Below are positions 9,001 to 14,533 of a DNA stretch of 43,190 bases, piece by piece. The position numbers and the translations under genes are program-made. The stretch comes from a virus. The DNA is taken from positions 1 through 43,190 of IMG/VR virus record IMGVR_UViG_3300037517_001496; one strand, given 5' to 3'. Under the pieces are notes generated by a model. That model ran no database searches. It saw nothing but the letters and a program-made list of their open reading frames with translations, and was not told the DNA's origin. The stretch's first letter is position 1. Every line of letters starts with the position of its first letter.

Positions 9001-10188
9001 CCCATACGGCACAATCCACCCAGCAGCACCAGCCATTTCTGGGTCATATGCAGCAGCCGCTTGGTCGCTGACATCCGTTGTGATTTCGCTTGCAGCTTTT
9101 TTAATTTCAGCTTCACGGTAAGCTCTCGCTTTTTGCAAATCTCCGTTGAACTGATTTGTAACGTCCGATGCAAGCAACTCGCTGGCTGAAGGTAAGTTGA
9201 GCTTAAGTGCAGACTCTGCTATTGTTTTTGCAAAATCGCTTTTTAATGCCTTCTCGATTGCAGACGGGGACTCAATGTCGCTTTTTGCAAGCGACGATTG
9301 CAGCTTCTTTCTCGCTATAAAATTATCCTTGCTTTCGGACTTGTCCTTGACACCAATCGTTTCCCCAACCAAATCAAAATAATAGTTGCCAAGTGCTAAA
9401 TTTTTACCAAGTGTCGCTCCAAGTCCATATGCTGTATTGGCAATGGCTTGAGCCGGAGCGGCCAATGCTTTCAATCCAGCTTCTCTGTCAGCTTGAGCGG
9501 TTTTTGTGTCTTCGCTTCGGCTGAAAACAACTGCTCCGCTTGGCAGTTGTTGGGCTTGTACGCCTCCTGCTATGCCCATCATTCCACGCAAAAATCCTCC
9601 GCCCCACTTCCCGAATTCTTTTGCGGAATGAGCGATGACTTCGGGGATTGCTTTAACAAACTCAGGGGCAACCTTTTTTAAATCTTTCCAGCTGTTACTT
9701 CTGTCTCGCTCGAAAAGCAAGCTGTACTGCTCGTCCGACATTTCGTAAGCGGGCATCTTCTCGCTGAGTTCCTTAAGGTTCTCAGGGTCTCGCTCCTCGC
9801 TGAGGATGCGTTTCATCTCTGGCGTTAAATTTTGATAGCCAGTGCCGATGATTTGTTCGATGTAGCTTAAATTTGGCTTGCTTTCCTTTTCTTTTTGCTG
9901 CGGCTCCTTAGCTTCAATTTCTTTCGCGCCTTCACGAATCCGGTTCAGCGTGCTCTCAACCTCTTGTTCGGCTTCCGATTTTTTTTCGGGCATGAGCGCA
10001 GGGGCCGGAGCAACAGTAGCTCCAAAATCCGCGCCAGTGCCGGAATACGAAGTATCCGGCGTACCGAATGGGGCGGGTTCATGTTTTGTGGCACCTGTAA
10101 TTTTGTCCGCTTCTTCTCGAATTCTTTTTAAAATGGCATCGCTTTCCTCTTGCGCTACATCTTCACCCGTATCGGAACCTGTATTCAT
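1..10188 (-). CDS. Giant polyvalent-type multidomain protein (partial, C-terminus beyond window)
   Basis: One uninterrupted frame of 3396 codons starts at ATG 10188, two bases after the previous gene's TAA, and runs off the left edge. Order of parts: an N-terminal region with hydrophobic stretches near residues 375-400 and 491-530; a zinc metallopeptidase (HEIGH 860-864, EIIAD 955-959); then modules separated by a repeated short motif with its aromatic residue at 1017, 1419, 1529, 1695, 1995, 2268, 2475 and 2672. These modules include a GNAT acetyltransferase (1529-1694) and two ADP-ribosyltransferase-like domains (GWGFY at 1727; YHGT at 2517). A coiled coil follows at about 2690-2790, then a helical domain around 3197-3260 containing GWYNE. 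This architecture matches the 'polyvalent proteins' known from phages and conjugative elements. It is the last gene of the virion block, where T7-like phages encode their largest ejected internal protein, so delivery into the host is inferred. The frame was checked line by line for most of the first 1,070 codons, and read without finding a stop elsewhere. Confidence 0.85.
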   Translation of the reverse strand, partial: MNTGSDTGEDVAQEESDAILKRIREEADKITGATKHEPAPFGTPDTSYSGTGADFGATVAPAPALMPEKKSEAEQEVESTLNRIREGAKEIEAKEPQQKEKESKPNLSYIEQIIGTGYQNLTPEMKRILSEERDPENLKELSEKMPAYEMSDEQYSLLFERDRSNSWKDLKKVAPEFVKAIPEVIAHSAKEFGKWGGGFLRGMMGIAGGVQAQQLPSGAVVFSRSEDTKTAQADREAGLKALAAPAQAIANTAYGLGATLGKNLALGNYYFDLVGETIGVKDKSESKDNFIARKKLQSSLAKSDIESPSAIEKALKSDFAKTIAESALKLNLPSASELLASDVTNQFNGDLQKARAYREAEIKKAASEITTDVSDQAAAAYDPEMAGAAGWIVPYGNEFSAVMGGLGTVSSSIKAFAKAKQGRLTADEANALARAEQAKLKVEALQKQADASKVGPIGKASEKVANKIDAAVKYFDETLQRLPESVRPYIGKALGAGTVGGLAAWAATDEGVAPKLAASIALLAAPRVISDASKARALAGGGIRGTFQAMSNLPEMSAQTKLMMAGINPKLADWTVQRGAEFAKRGVHAATLATALGLAKDETPAQLGRGVAEAILMGEAYNLVHGGLSKGAKALTGQGIATRDRTLEQYNRERNQQIKTLNAMSEDSRKTTENLVSFDRVVEQAEGFLNAEQERAATLEAAPEQTEEIKSALKESQARLAMLAARLEGLKRADAETRMAYEHEVLNTITNADVLINGALTPQKNTKIEVLTTEQIKNKLKALNPSLSESDIDTIAEQQGVSFGSSGLTQAADGTAIGKPQGNIIFDLFKGSVVINADAVARRLSSGAMAGESILDALGHEIGHALDKTAEYQNLTEQIRTELFGRKITAPDGRTIHAEEGLYKPSDLLAMMARYFDPKGEKSDEQIINEQRSLGLRDKNGNLKIEDAIEYMQSEIIADMVGLSSNDVALREAGATEIVLDWVKTKTKNKLVNKVLDSLSGESPQVVGTGIGTGVKFLPEQLKRNKLALKTLADLDGWLTQVQNKPKRTLTKSEVMANRALFNHYYKDSGAVRTTMVADIVDGNGNVVERVLLPDSAKTSEWQMSVDENGNTAPVKVSGFGELPVELSGKSIPDNGRMIVRSDVVVDANGKPVEVKNVRDILLQRSQLIRAALENAPDAQSADAMRARSKDGLMFRGRLTPAQRKNIENLPELIVPYSIKLKLFALNDAMAKNDGTRMLAEYAARLSDSGRYVDFSPTIIDFVPIGFQFSKAGNFLVTTVSVSGLNRKFDLMMKQMPSRFSLWNYDKDSFMDEFTNKYLANLAAGRNGEIGLSEDPQTALNKKNIFNDLVNAFDANTEDANPDRTELQPTGLTKEEKKEWKQSDPNTVIRSRRLDSLTDVIESNQTKMPFDYGKLKINFLPEQQNVGERPEVLRVEDERITDATYIRPDGSISLGATHLEANPDASKDPEERNSDRYGFMTSTGRVIGRAEAYDIAAENGQLIAESPTLELRSDNVDLASERNGPDVNFLPSGESELPSAEERASVRRAAPKYSLETKRQNLLGEGESNEVIIRDEFGDDVGRAVYRINSKNPNRAEVISTVVYPHQRNKGFGSLLYAELASAAAADGATTLYSDAVSPMALRRRKSLFKTDVLGEMSVGGRKAFEAESFIGKPPENLDRIVASNGVATSAGIQYLPDIIGKHWSANDFEEPDVRKYGGTSFGLVWGWGFYSSTMENIPESYQLTQSQKINAIQDPKTELYSIVKIQRGGAETILAKGLNKEDAEEITQNLKEKSGYFYKFKVKNEELYMDANKGVYEQTPEIQGALEKIINLLAKNDELIDGMGRPISAKQFKDNAIENTRLIYTVLAANEYTTKDIVRREFSNIANGRASKLFKLSQIEKASRLIVEQEQMSSHEYASRLLNTLGIEGIKYNTPPRGLLNIYQRKKELPVEQPTRGFNYVTFAPETLTLEGKEQSFNIREALGEKGYQAGLNFLPSTENTEERRFEKTQDALAGVPRRARPEQILKALTASGISEQEIKLRGINSAMEGAMDANGYVSRDELLNAMQVERQRELDNAYAVKVYESSDAPAFQASVQDSNGEQVIVRIEDSNNASVIKSVEPDSLETTASVNITRTKDGKFIVLDESNKPLLLKRNDLRFDGQQNAFEFASEEEARRAVATLENARADAPVEPSERAVGVPEFKVAVNAAIRDGNKAVEWSSTQSPDAIDAYVGQWGGKAERTAEGWRVELPEGLLRDAEQFGTVQFLPERSVAVVPERFFGSETDNRLDVTTGRIRRYAGSPNWVQKFNVTEYVAGGKFFDSVTGEDLTNRPVASTGISVSGGKPKMTAIDDAPPATANLGNVRRSNLFKQSAGWQWVSENPPKTETLISLEGSGLFKDRSDKHAYALDLTFENGAVLQSYPAKPNEPRLRPTGNGDVVFGPEVGRIKTSGGKEHPVYGWARVVAPERTGVQFLPEDARRRDEEYRKAVDANDTETAGQLVEEAAKAAGYTIKAYHGTRNKDFTIFKTGDLGHHFGLSLDQVFGPYGRFSDTQRNQVRLVEAYLNIQNPLELTDRGYWSGPLTVREVNEKTGSNLSEEGSTAGDIQAAIKRAGYDGVVYENLHEGEEGGTAMIAFNPNQIKSAEPVTRDADGNVIPLSQRFNPEQAGIQFLPSVTTDVSDSETKQYKIILGTKAGEYGFSLSRLSNLYKNNEAFAFNQQAITLGKEAEKARKELVTAQNKLQKANTSSDSTTIEKLSGEVDSLQKEFDTANQNLQKAISERSTTLLQNIANEKDADKLATLENEYQDLQGFVQTAEMPIFSSTKNVVGKKLVEKAESKFESDFQRITIAPPFTLPSKSGLVDQDAIADGVQRKIFNSGSFRNLLIDFFGEDIGGRLQIVNNGHGTWLGGRERNVELVLPKDVVRTPELDAKLKLFVSAMGFGMAQDAAILYRPRLGNEEKTDNESTQYYVYSKTPMTKAKANKIMQKAEGLKIESPDGSVEYVDWTLLSTGNGFRLMYWGENQEGFEAKLEELRKLIGPDAVIEESPVESELYDTQTEFAQSGEKTVEKSLSAPVGGQSLFARIIDSVFKPYAKIVTAAGYEFQYGDWQKRFGLSDQTVAAIRDELYPKNGNQISVRKLFKNPEQLGVAPEITKDGKEIALDENGNPKYKLTVNEMIQKLQGRTQQAGVIAEDDFSERAKKILSQAIADEVDGQVERATLGQGAAIKAVGWYNEVIRRMRQIYAYPEIEELGEMDKFRFLDPNAAEYDPIKSLVFDIVLGATSQGNNVFENAKMAVRIMLMYMNGSTLREATKKLSGSFGDKTVAIEDNINKAEFLLNSIGPEQLGKLFNEVKTISEWEDLLKNDLRLQWKGKPLEFAGLAKGQKATGFFVFGP
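2176..2766 (-). other. ADP-ribosyltransferase domain 2 (ART-PolyVal type), residues 2475-2671
   Basis: After VQFLPEDA the segment carries AYHGTRNKDFTIF (YHGT at 2517-2520), then GHHFGLS and an interrupted helical part, and closes with GYDGVVYEN, MIAFNPNQIKSA near residues 2615-2645. The order 'YHGT...F..F......HFg...GYDGvvy......ivFnpnQIKSa' is the standard signature of ART-PolyVal domains, which transfer ADP-ribose from NAD to proteins or nucleic acids. The target is unknown. It is the better conserved of the two ART-like units. Confidence 0.75.
2767..3387 (-). other. Inter-motif module, residues 2268-2474, function unknown
   Basis: A 207-residue, apparently beta-rich segment bounded by VQFLPERS and VQFLPEDA. 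It contains GRIRRYAG near the start and a strand pattern ending YGWARVV just before the closing motif. I could not assign a family. Confidence 0.35.
3388..4206 (-). other. Helical polyvalent-associated module, residues 1995-2267
   Basis: Residues about 2016-2065 (RPEQILKALTASGISEQEI and the following helices) match a small helical domain I recall from many phage giant proteins, with pattern 'peqwl..L...gvk.eEl...gl...l......vt.eell'. The rest has beta strands near 2090-2170 and a region with Trp-rich ends before the next FLP motif. There is no enzymatic signature. It is probably an interaction or structural module. Confidence 0.45.
4207..5106 (-). other. ADP-ribosyltransferase-like domain 1, residues 1695-1994
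   Basis: It starts with the motif IQYLPD and soon has GKHWS, then GGTSFGL and GWGFYSS (GWGFY at 1727-1731). This resembles the 'GEGaqafGWGlYf' signature of an ADP-ribosyltransferase-related family in phage polyvalent proteins. The C-terminal part has GIEGIKYNTP and FNYVTFAP, the usual closing strands of that family. The middle is a variable helical insertion. NAD-binding residues are less clear than in the second ART domain, so it may be degenerate. Confidence 0.55.
5107..5604 (-). other. GNAT-family N-acetyltransferase domain, residues 1529-1694
   Basis: The acetyl-CoA pyrophosphate-binding motif A is clear: VVYP followed by QRNKGFG at 1607-1613 (the Q/R-x-x-G-x-G/A signature) and a helix beginning SLLYAEL. 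Downstream comes the expected beta strand and a segment ending SPMALRRRKSLF, typical of motif B. The domain is bounded on both sides by FLP motifs, as if it were an independent cassette. The acetyl acceptor cannot be inferred. Confidence 0.75.
5605..5934 (-). other. 110-residue polyvalent-associated module, residues 1419-1528
   Basis: A compact module between the second and third FLP motifs. It carries GFMTSTGR at 1478-1485 followed by a helix with EAYDIA, and ends with an L-R-S-D-N-V-D-L segment. The pattern 'GF.t..Gr...R.EA..iA...GQ.......LrSe.l' recurs in phage and plasmid polyvalent proteins, as far as I recall. Its biochemical role is not known to me. Confidence 0.5.
5935..7140 (-). other. 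Inter-motif module, residues 1017-1418 of the giant protein, function unknown
   Basis: This is the longest segment between two FLP motifs, about 400 residues. It is a mixed alpha/beta sequence with several beta-rich 'DGNGN' and 'DANGKP' turns around residues 1070-1150, then a more helical half. No catalytic signature could be recognised. It probably contains more than one fold, since its neighbours are 110-300 residues long. Confidence 0.4.
7189..7911 (-). other. Zincin metallopeptidase domain of the giant protein
   Basis: Residues about 760-1000 of the giant protein. The zinc-binding helix HEIGH lies at 860-864, with the general-base Glu at 861, in the context LGHEIGHALD. About 90 residues later EIIAD (955-959) supplies the downstream acidic ligand, as in the 'E..AD' helix of gluzincin-type peptidases. 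Peptidases of this type occur in phage polyvalent proteins, where they may act on host proteins or process the polyprotein itself. All expected metal ligands are present, so an active enzyme is plausible. The substrate is unknown. The domain sits just upstream of the first repeated FLP motif (residue 1017). Confidence 0.75.
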
Positions 10189-10190
10189 AT

Positions 10191-12134
10191 TTACTCTTTT
10201 TCTGCTTCAGCGACCATTCTATCTCCAGCAATAAACCCGCCTTTGGCTTTTTCAAAATCCTCAAGACCTAAAATCTCAGTTCCGCTATATTCTTCGTCAT
10301 CAAGCCTTTCACTCAAGTGGTCAATTTCTGATTTATACTTCTCAAACATTTTCCCAATTTTTACTATCTTCTTGTTTCTTTCCTCTTGAGACAATAGCTT
10401 GTTGCCAGCAACTTTTTCTGCATCCATCCTTAAACTTTTTACGGCATCTTTCAGCCGAGTGAGTTCAGACCGCGCTTTGGTTTTTGTGATTAAGTTGTCT
10501 GTATACGTTTCGGGCAAGAAAAGTTCATCCTTAACGCCATTAACTATCAGTCGCTCCCTGACACGCTTTAAAATATTGTTTGCGTTGCGGGCTTGCGAGT
10601 TATGCGCCTCAAGCATATTTTCAAGCATCGTATCTCTTTGCGCTTGAGAAAGTTGCTCGCCCTTTCCAAAATTCTGTCCGTAAAGAACCTGCATTTTTTC
10701 TTTAAGCGTCTTCGCCTGAGATATTAAATGCGCTTGACCTTCAGTTATCTTTCCACCACCCATTGCCCGTGCGTAGTTGTCAATCAAATCGATATCTGAA
10801 AGACCTACGTTTGCGAGTTTTTTCTTGTCGGCTTCAGTCGCGTTGTTATAGGCAGGGATGAATCGCTGAACGGCTTCTCGAAATCCGTTGGGCTTTGTGT
10901 AGTTCCGAATGGAGTCTTGAGCGTTAACCGCTCGCCCCTCGGACAGCAAGAGCTTTGACCTTGCTGCTGCTTGGTCTGCTGTCAATTTTTCCTTTTTCGC
11001 CAGTGCGTCAGCGAGTTTTTCTTCTTGTTTTCTTAGGGCTTCCTCATTGCTCTTCCATTCAATTTCATACCCGATGACTCTCCCCTTTGAGTCTCTTGTT
11101 GCCTTTGGTGTCATTGCTGTCACTTCAGGCGTTCCGCGCTTGACTGCCTCTAAATACTGCTTCGCTACCTCGTAGTTTTTGAATCTGCTGTACGGAACCT
11201 CTCCCGCTTTTAAAGCAATGGTTGGCAATGCTTTACCGATTCTAGCTTCATCAGTAGCATTGCTTGGGAGAGGAGCGACACTTTCATTTGGCGCATCTTT
11301 TTTCTGAGTATCTGCGAATGTCGCTGATACTTGATTTAAGGGGCCACCAAGCTCAAGTTTTACATCGCCGAACGGACTTGCGTTTTGAGTTTTTGGCGTT
11401 GCGCTCTTTTGAAGCGTTAAGGCTTGATTGCCAACTGTTGCTTTTGATTCTTGAATTGGAGCCTTTATTAAGGCTTGCCCTAGGCTAGGGGGGCCAGCAA
11501 GTGCTGGCTTGTCCTTTTCAGGCTCATACTGTGGTTCGCCAACATCCTCCGGCCAACCAAGCTCCACGTCAGCTAGATACGACGGTTCTTGGCTGGCATT
11601 TGGTGAAATCGAGCTAATAGGTGCGTTGCTGCTTAAAATCTCAGCATTTGTGCTTTGCTTTTTTTGTTCGGGAGACGCGCTTTCGGCCTTAACTGGAACA
11701 TCGCCTAACTCGAATGCAGTGTCTCTTAAGCTGAGTGGTGGAAGCTCCTTATCGACACCCAAAGCCCTCATCGCTTCAGTATCGTTCGCCTCGCCAAACT
11801 CCCTGCCCCCGCCAACGTCCTCAATGCCATCGGAAGCGGCCCGAATGCGCTCCATCATGCGGTTGTGGCGTTCCGACTCATCCTGCTTCTTCTCCGCGAG
11901 TTTTAGCTGCGCGTCGCGATACTCTTGCTGCTTGCGCTCCTGCTCGTCCTTTTGTTGTTGCCTCAAAGCCTTTGCGAGGTCGCCAAGGTCATTGTCGGGC
12001 TGCTTGTTGCTCGACTCGTAAGCCTTGGTCGGCGTGAAAACTAAACTGCTCTGCCCAAAATTGAATTGTGGGCGAGCGGATAGAACTGGAGTTGTGACTA
12101 TCGCAATTTGAGGAGCAGCAACGCCTTGCAACAT
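10191..12134 (-). CDS. Large coiled-coil protein, probable internal virion protein
   Basis: 647 residues with no recognised enzymatic domain. Residues about 40-105 are very rich in Lys, Glu and Gln (a long charged coiled coil), a Pro/Ser/Ala-rich linker follows, and the C-terminal half is again helical, with several Lys/Glu/Ala segments. Near residue 536 there is ELFLPETY, which contains the same FLPE core that punctuates the following giant protein. ATG 12134 sits one base after the previous TAA (TAATATG), with GGAGG upstream. The gene lies between the small Ala-rich proteins and the giant protein, the position of gp15-like internal core proteins in T7-like phages. That role is inferred from position only. 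Confidence 0.7.
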   Translation of the reverse strand: MLQGVAAPQIAIVTTPVLSARPQFNFGQSSLVFTPTKAYESSNKQPDNDLGDLAKALRQQQKDEQERKQQEYRDAQLKLAEKKQDESERHNRMMERIRAASDGIEDVGGGREFGEANDTEAMRALGVDKELPPLSLRDTAFELGDVPVKAESASPEQKKQSTNAEILSSNAPISSISPNASQEPSYLADVELGWPEDVGEPQYEPEKDKPALAGPPSLGQALIKAPIQESKATVGNQALTLQKSATPKTQNASPFGDVKLELGGPLNQVSATFADTQKKDAPNESVAPLPSNATDEARIGKALPTIALKAGEVPYSRFKNYEVAKQYLEAVKRGTPEVTAMTPKATRDSKGRVIGYEIEWKSNEEALRKQEEKLADALAKKEKLTADQAAARSKLLLSEGRAVNAQDSIRNYTKPNGFREAVQRFIPAYNNATEADKKKLANVGLSDIDLIDNYARAMGGGKITEGQAHLISQAKTLKEKMQVLYGQNFGKGEQLSQAQRDTMLENMLEAHNSQARNANNILKRVRERLIVNGVKDELFLPETYTDNLITKTKARSELTRLKDAVKSLRMDAEKVAGNKLLSQEERNKKIVKIGKMFEKYKSEIDHLSERLDDEEYSGTEILGLEDFEKAKGGFIAGDRMVAEAEKE

Positions 12135-12135
12135 A

Positions 12136-12615
12136 TTAAGAGCCTCCGAATTGTACGTTTTTGGTGGATGGCATTGTGAAGGCGTTCAGAGTCGGCGCGG
12201 GCTTCGCCTCTTCTTTTTTTGCCATAATAGCCGGAGCCGATGCCGCGCCAGCACCTCCGCCAAGTGCAGCGATTTTTGCCTGTTGCGGGGTTTCAGCGGG
12301 CGGAGCAACATTTGGAGTCGGTGTATTAACAGACGCGGCCTCCTCGTTTTCGCGTTGAATAGCCTGAGCCGGAGATGCAGCCTTTGACATCTCGCTGGCA
12401 ACTCGCTGCGCTTCTGCATCGGCCTGTGCTTTCTTCTGCTCGCGACGAGCTAATGCATCTTTCTGATACGCATAGCTTTGGATTTGGTCGGTCTGCTTCT
12501 TCATCGCAGCCGCTTCTTCTGTAAACTTCTTTGTTGCAGCAGCTAATGCAGCTTTTGCTTTTGCTGCTTGCTTTTTGCCTTTATTTCTTCCAAGTGCGTC
12601 ACCTACCCAACTCAT
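12136..12615 (-). CDS. Ala/Lys/Gln-rich small virion-type protein, paralogue of the next upstream gene
   Basis: 159 residues. The N-terminal half is an Ala/Lys/Glu/Gln coiled coil, the centre is Pro/Thr-rich, and the last ~50 residues begin QQAKIAALGGGAG and end NVQFGGS. That C-terminal segment is clearly related to the end of the 149-residue protein immediately upstream (QQAKMAALGTGAG ... NNLKFGGA), so the two are tandem paralogues. The start is ATG 12615, one base after the preceding TAA, with a good GGAGGA Shine-Dalgarno. Function is unknown. Its place after the tail nozzle gene and its coiled-coil composition suggest an internal or ejection protein. Confidence 0.75.
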   Translation of the reverse strand: MSWVGDALGRNKGKKQAAKAKAALAAATKKFTEEAAAMKKQTDQIQSYAYQKDALARREQKKAQADAEAQRVASEMSKAASPAQAIQRENEEAASVNTPTPNVAPPAETPQQAKIAALGGGAGAASAPAIMAKKEEAKPAPTLNAFTMPSTKNVQFGGS

Positions 12616-12616
12616 A

Positions 12617-13066
12617 TTATGCTCCTCCGAATTTTAAATTGTTTACTTCTGGCGCGTTAAATGAATTCAACTGTGGTGCCATTGCCATTGCTGGCCTTGC
12701 AGTGTTGACCGGACTCATGGCCGCTGCTCCCGCCCCAGTGCCGAGCGCAGCCATCTTCGCTTGCTGGGCTGAACCGTAAGCTCCTTGAGGCATTGGATTT
12801 GCAGCAGACCGAACTTGAGCCGATTGCGATTGAGGTGCTTGCGCTGGCTGCGTTGGAGCCGGAGGCTGCATTGGCTGCGGTGGTTGAATCATTTGCAGCG
12901 GAGCAGTCATTTGCTGTTCTGCTTCCGCCCGTTTATTTTGAGCACGCCTCAAAGCAGCGTCATACGATGCCTGTTGTTGGCTGGCACGAAAACCTCGTTG
13001 CGCTTCTTCCGAAGCAGCTTTTGCAGCAGCTTTTGCCGCAGACATATCTGGTCTTGAGCCTCCCAT
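12617..13066 (-). CDS. Ala/Gln/Pro-rich small virion-type protein, paralogue of the next downstream gene
   Basis: 149 residues, starting MGGSRPDMS. An N-terminal Ala/Lys/Gln helix (to about 50) is followed by a Pro/Gln-rich stretch (about 52-95) and the C-terminal module shared with the 159-residue neighbour, ending NNLKFGGA. The start codon overlaps the stop of the preceding gene (TAATG), which implies translational coupling. No known domain is seen. It is probably structural. Confidence 0.75.
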   Translation of the reverse strand: MGGSRPDMSAAKAAAKAASEEAQRGFRASQQQASYDAALRRAQNKRAEAEQQMTAPLQMIQPPQPMQPPAPTQPAQAPQSQSAQVRSAANPMPQGAYGSAQQAKMAALGTGAGAAAMSPVNTARPAMAMAPQLNSFNAPEVNNLKFGGA

Positions 13067-13491
13067 TACGCAGTGAGTTGGTTGAGGAGTTTACGTTCTT
13101 TTTGAGGCTCGTTTTGCCTCGCAATCAAATCAGCAACCGCTGGAAGAGCAAATGGTTGTGCGACCTTTAATGCCTCTTCCATCTTGGCTGGGTCGTAGCC
13201 TGAGCCAGCGATTGCAGAACCCATGCCCGCCATGCTTTTGTTCATCGTTTCTTTCGCAGCAGCGTCTTTTGCCTCCTGCGCTGCCGCTTGACGACCAAGG
13301 GCTTGTTGGGCGGCGTAATTTGCTTGCGTTTGAGCCTGTTGAGCAGCGTTATCCTGCGCGTCCACCATTGCCTTCTTTTGCGCTGCGTCCGCCTTTGCAG
13401 CGGCTTCACGCTGCAACTGCGCCTGTTGCTCGTACATCTTGGTAATCGGCGTGTAATCCGGTGCTGGCATTTGGAACGATGATGAACCCAT
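13066..13491 (-). CDS. Ala/Gln-rich coiled-coil protein
   Basis: 141 residues, starting MGSSSFQMP. From about residue 15 to 95 it is an almost uninterrupted Ala/Gln/Lys helix predicted to form a coiled coil. The C-terminal ~40 residues are less biased (SGYDPAKMEEALKVAQPF). It belongs to the same cluster as the two paralogues downstream but lacks their C-terminal module. The start follows a 12-base spacer (CAACAACAACAT) after the previous stop. The role is unknown; an internal virion protein is plausible from context. Confidence 0.7.
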   Translation of the reverse strand: MGSSSFQMPAPDYTPITKMYEQQAQLQREAAAKADAAQKKAMVDAQDNAAQQAQTQANYAAQQALGRQAAAQEAKDAAAKETMNKSMAGMGSAIAGSGYDPAKMEEALKVAQPFALPAVADLIARQNEPQKERKLLNQLTA

Positions 13492-13503
13492 ATGTTGTTG
13501 TTG

Positions 13504-14532
13504 TTAAGATTTTTGGCTCCAAGGAAACCACGGTTTTTCACCGCTGAATTTTTGTTTTAACGAAGAAAAATCATCCGCGAGTCCACCGTATCTTCCGCCT
13601 CCTCCGCCTTCTCCGCCGCCTCCTCCGCGAGTTGCGCCCATCGCATTCATAAGCTCTGCTCCGCCAGTGCCACTGCCTCCAGCAGCAGCCCCAACAAGCC
13701 CTCCGACGACGGAACCAAGCATCGGCATCCCCACCATTGAGCCAAGCGCAGTCCCGCCGATTTGAGCCACTGTTCCTATCATTTTGCTGCGTGCGGCAGC
13801 TTTTTGCTCTGCCGCTTTCGCCATACCTTGCGCGTAGTTGTCCCAGCTTTGCTTGTAAGAATCTGATGCGCGTGACATTGTGTCTCCCATTTTGTTCAGC
13901 CAGTCACTGGTCGCTTGATTGGCCTGTCCGACTCTGCCAAACATTGCATCGCGAAAGCTATTCCGCTGCGTCATGGCATTTTGCAATGCCGATTGGTTTG
14001 CGCTTAAAAGTGACCCTGCGTCGAGACCAACATTTTGAAGGGGATTTGAAGCGAGAAACTGCGCGGCTTCTGCTTTACGCTCTTTGCGAATACGGTCACC
14101 TTCCTCAGTCGCTGCATCGAACAGTGCGCTGCGGGCGACAGTGCTATCTCCCAGACCTGTTTTAACGCCGAGCGTGATGCCAGCATCTTTCGCCCACGAC
14201 TGCATTCTCTTTTTCCATGCGTCCTCAGACAAGTCCTCCTCAATCATTTTCGGAAGCCGCTCCCGAATCGCTGCCGCAGCCGGATTTGCTTCTTGCTCGT
14301 TTTTCTTGGATTTAAATGCATTGATTGCAGCAATTTGCGCTGCCTGTGTTTGCAAGCCATCCGGCCCCCAAACATCCGGTGTAAAATTCTCCAGAGGGGC
14401 GTTTGCAGCATACCCAAGCTGCTTCATCTCTTGAGCCAAACGGGAACGACCCTGCTCTCCTTCAAGCTGAACTTTTAAAGCATCAACTGAGAAATCCGGT
14501 TTTGCTGGAATCGTTGCTGGTGAGCCACCCAT
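13504..14532 (-). CDS. Probable internal virion or ejection protein with a hydrophobic Gly/Ala segment
   Basis: 342 residues, starting MGGSPATIP. Residues 1-230 are largely helical and charged. Around 245-285 there is a Gly/Ala/Met/Val-rich hydrophobic stretch (TVAQIGGTALGSMVG, SVVGGLVGAAAGG) that could insert into a membrane. It is followed by a poly-Gly hinge at about 300-315 and a C-terminal tail ending PWFPWSQKS. A charged helix plus a glycine-zipper membrane segment is typical of podovirus ejection proteins, which form a channel through the envelope, but no family was recognised. The start is ATG 14532 in a TAATATG junction. Confidence 0.7.
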   Translation of the reverse strand: MGGSPATIPAKPDFSVDALKVQLEGEQGRSRLAQEMKQLGYAANAPLENFTPDVWGPDGLQTQAAQIAAINAFKSKKNEQEANPAAAAIRERLPKMIEEDLSEDAWKKRMQSWAKDAGITLGVKTGLGDSTVARSALFDAATEEGDRIRKERKAEAAQFLASNPLQNVGLDAGSLLSANQSALQNAMTQRNSFRDAMFGRVGQANQATSDWLNKMGDTMSRASDSYKQSWDNYAQGMAKAAEQKAAARSKMIGTVAQIGGTALGSMVGMPMLGSVVGGLVGAAAGGSGTGGAELMNAMGATRGGGGGEGGGGGRYGGLADDFSSLKQKFSGEKPWFPWSQKS

Positions 14533-14533
14533 A

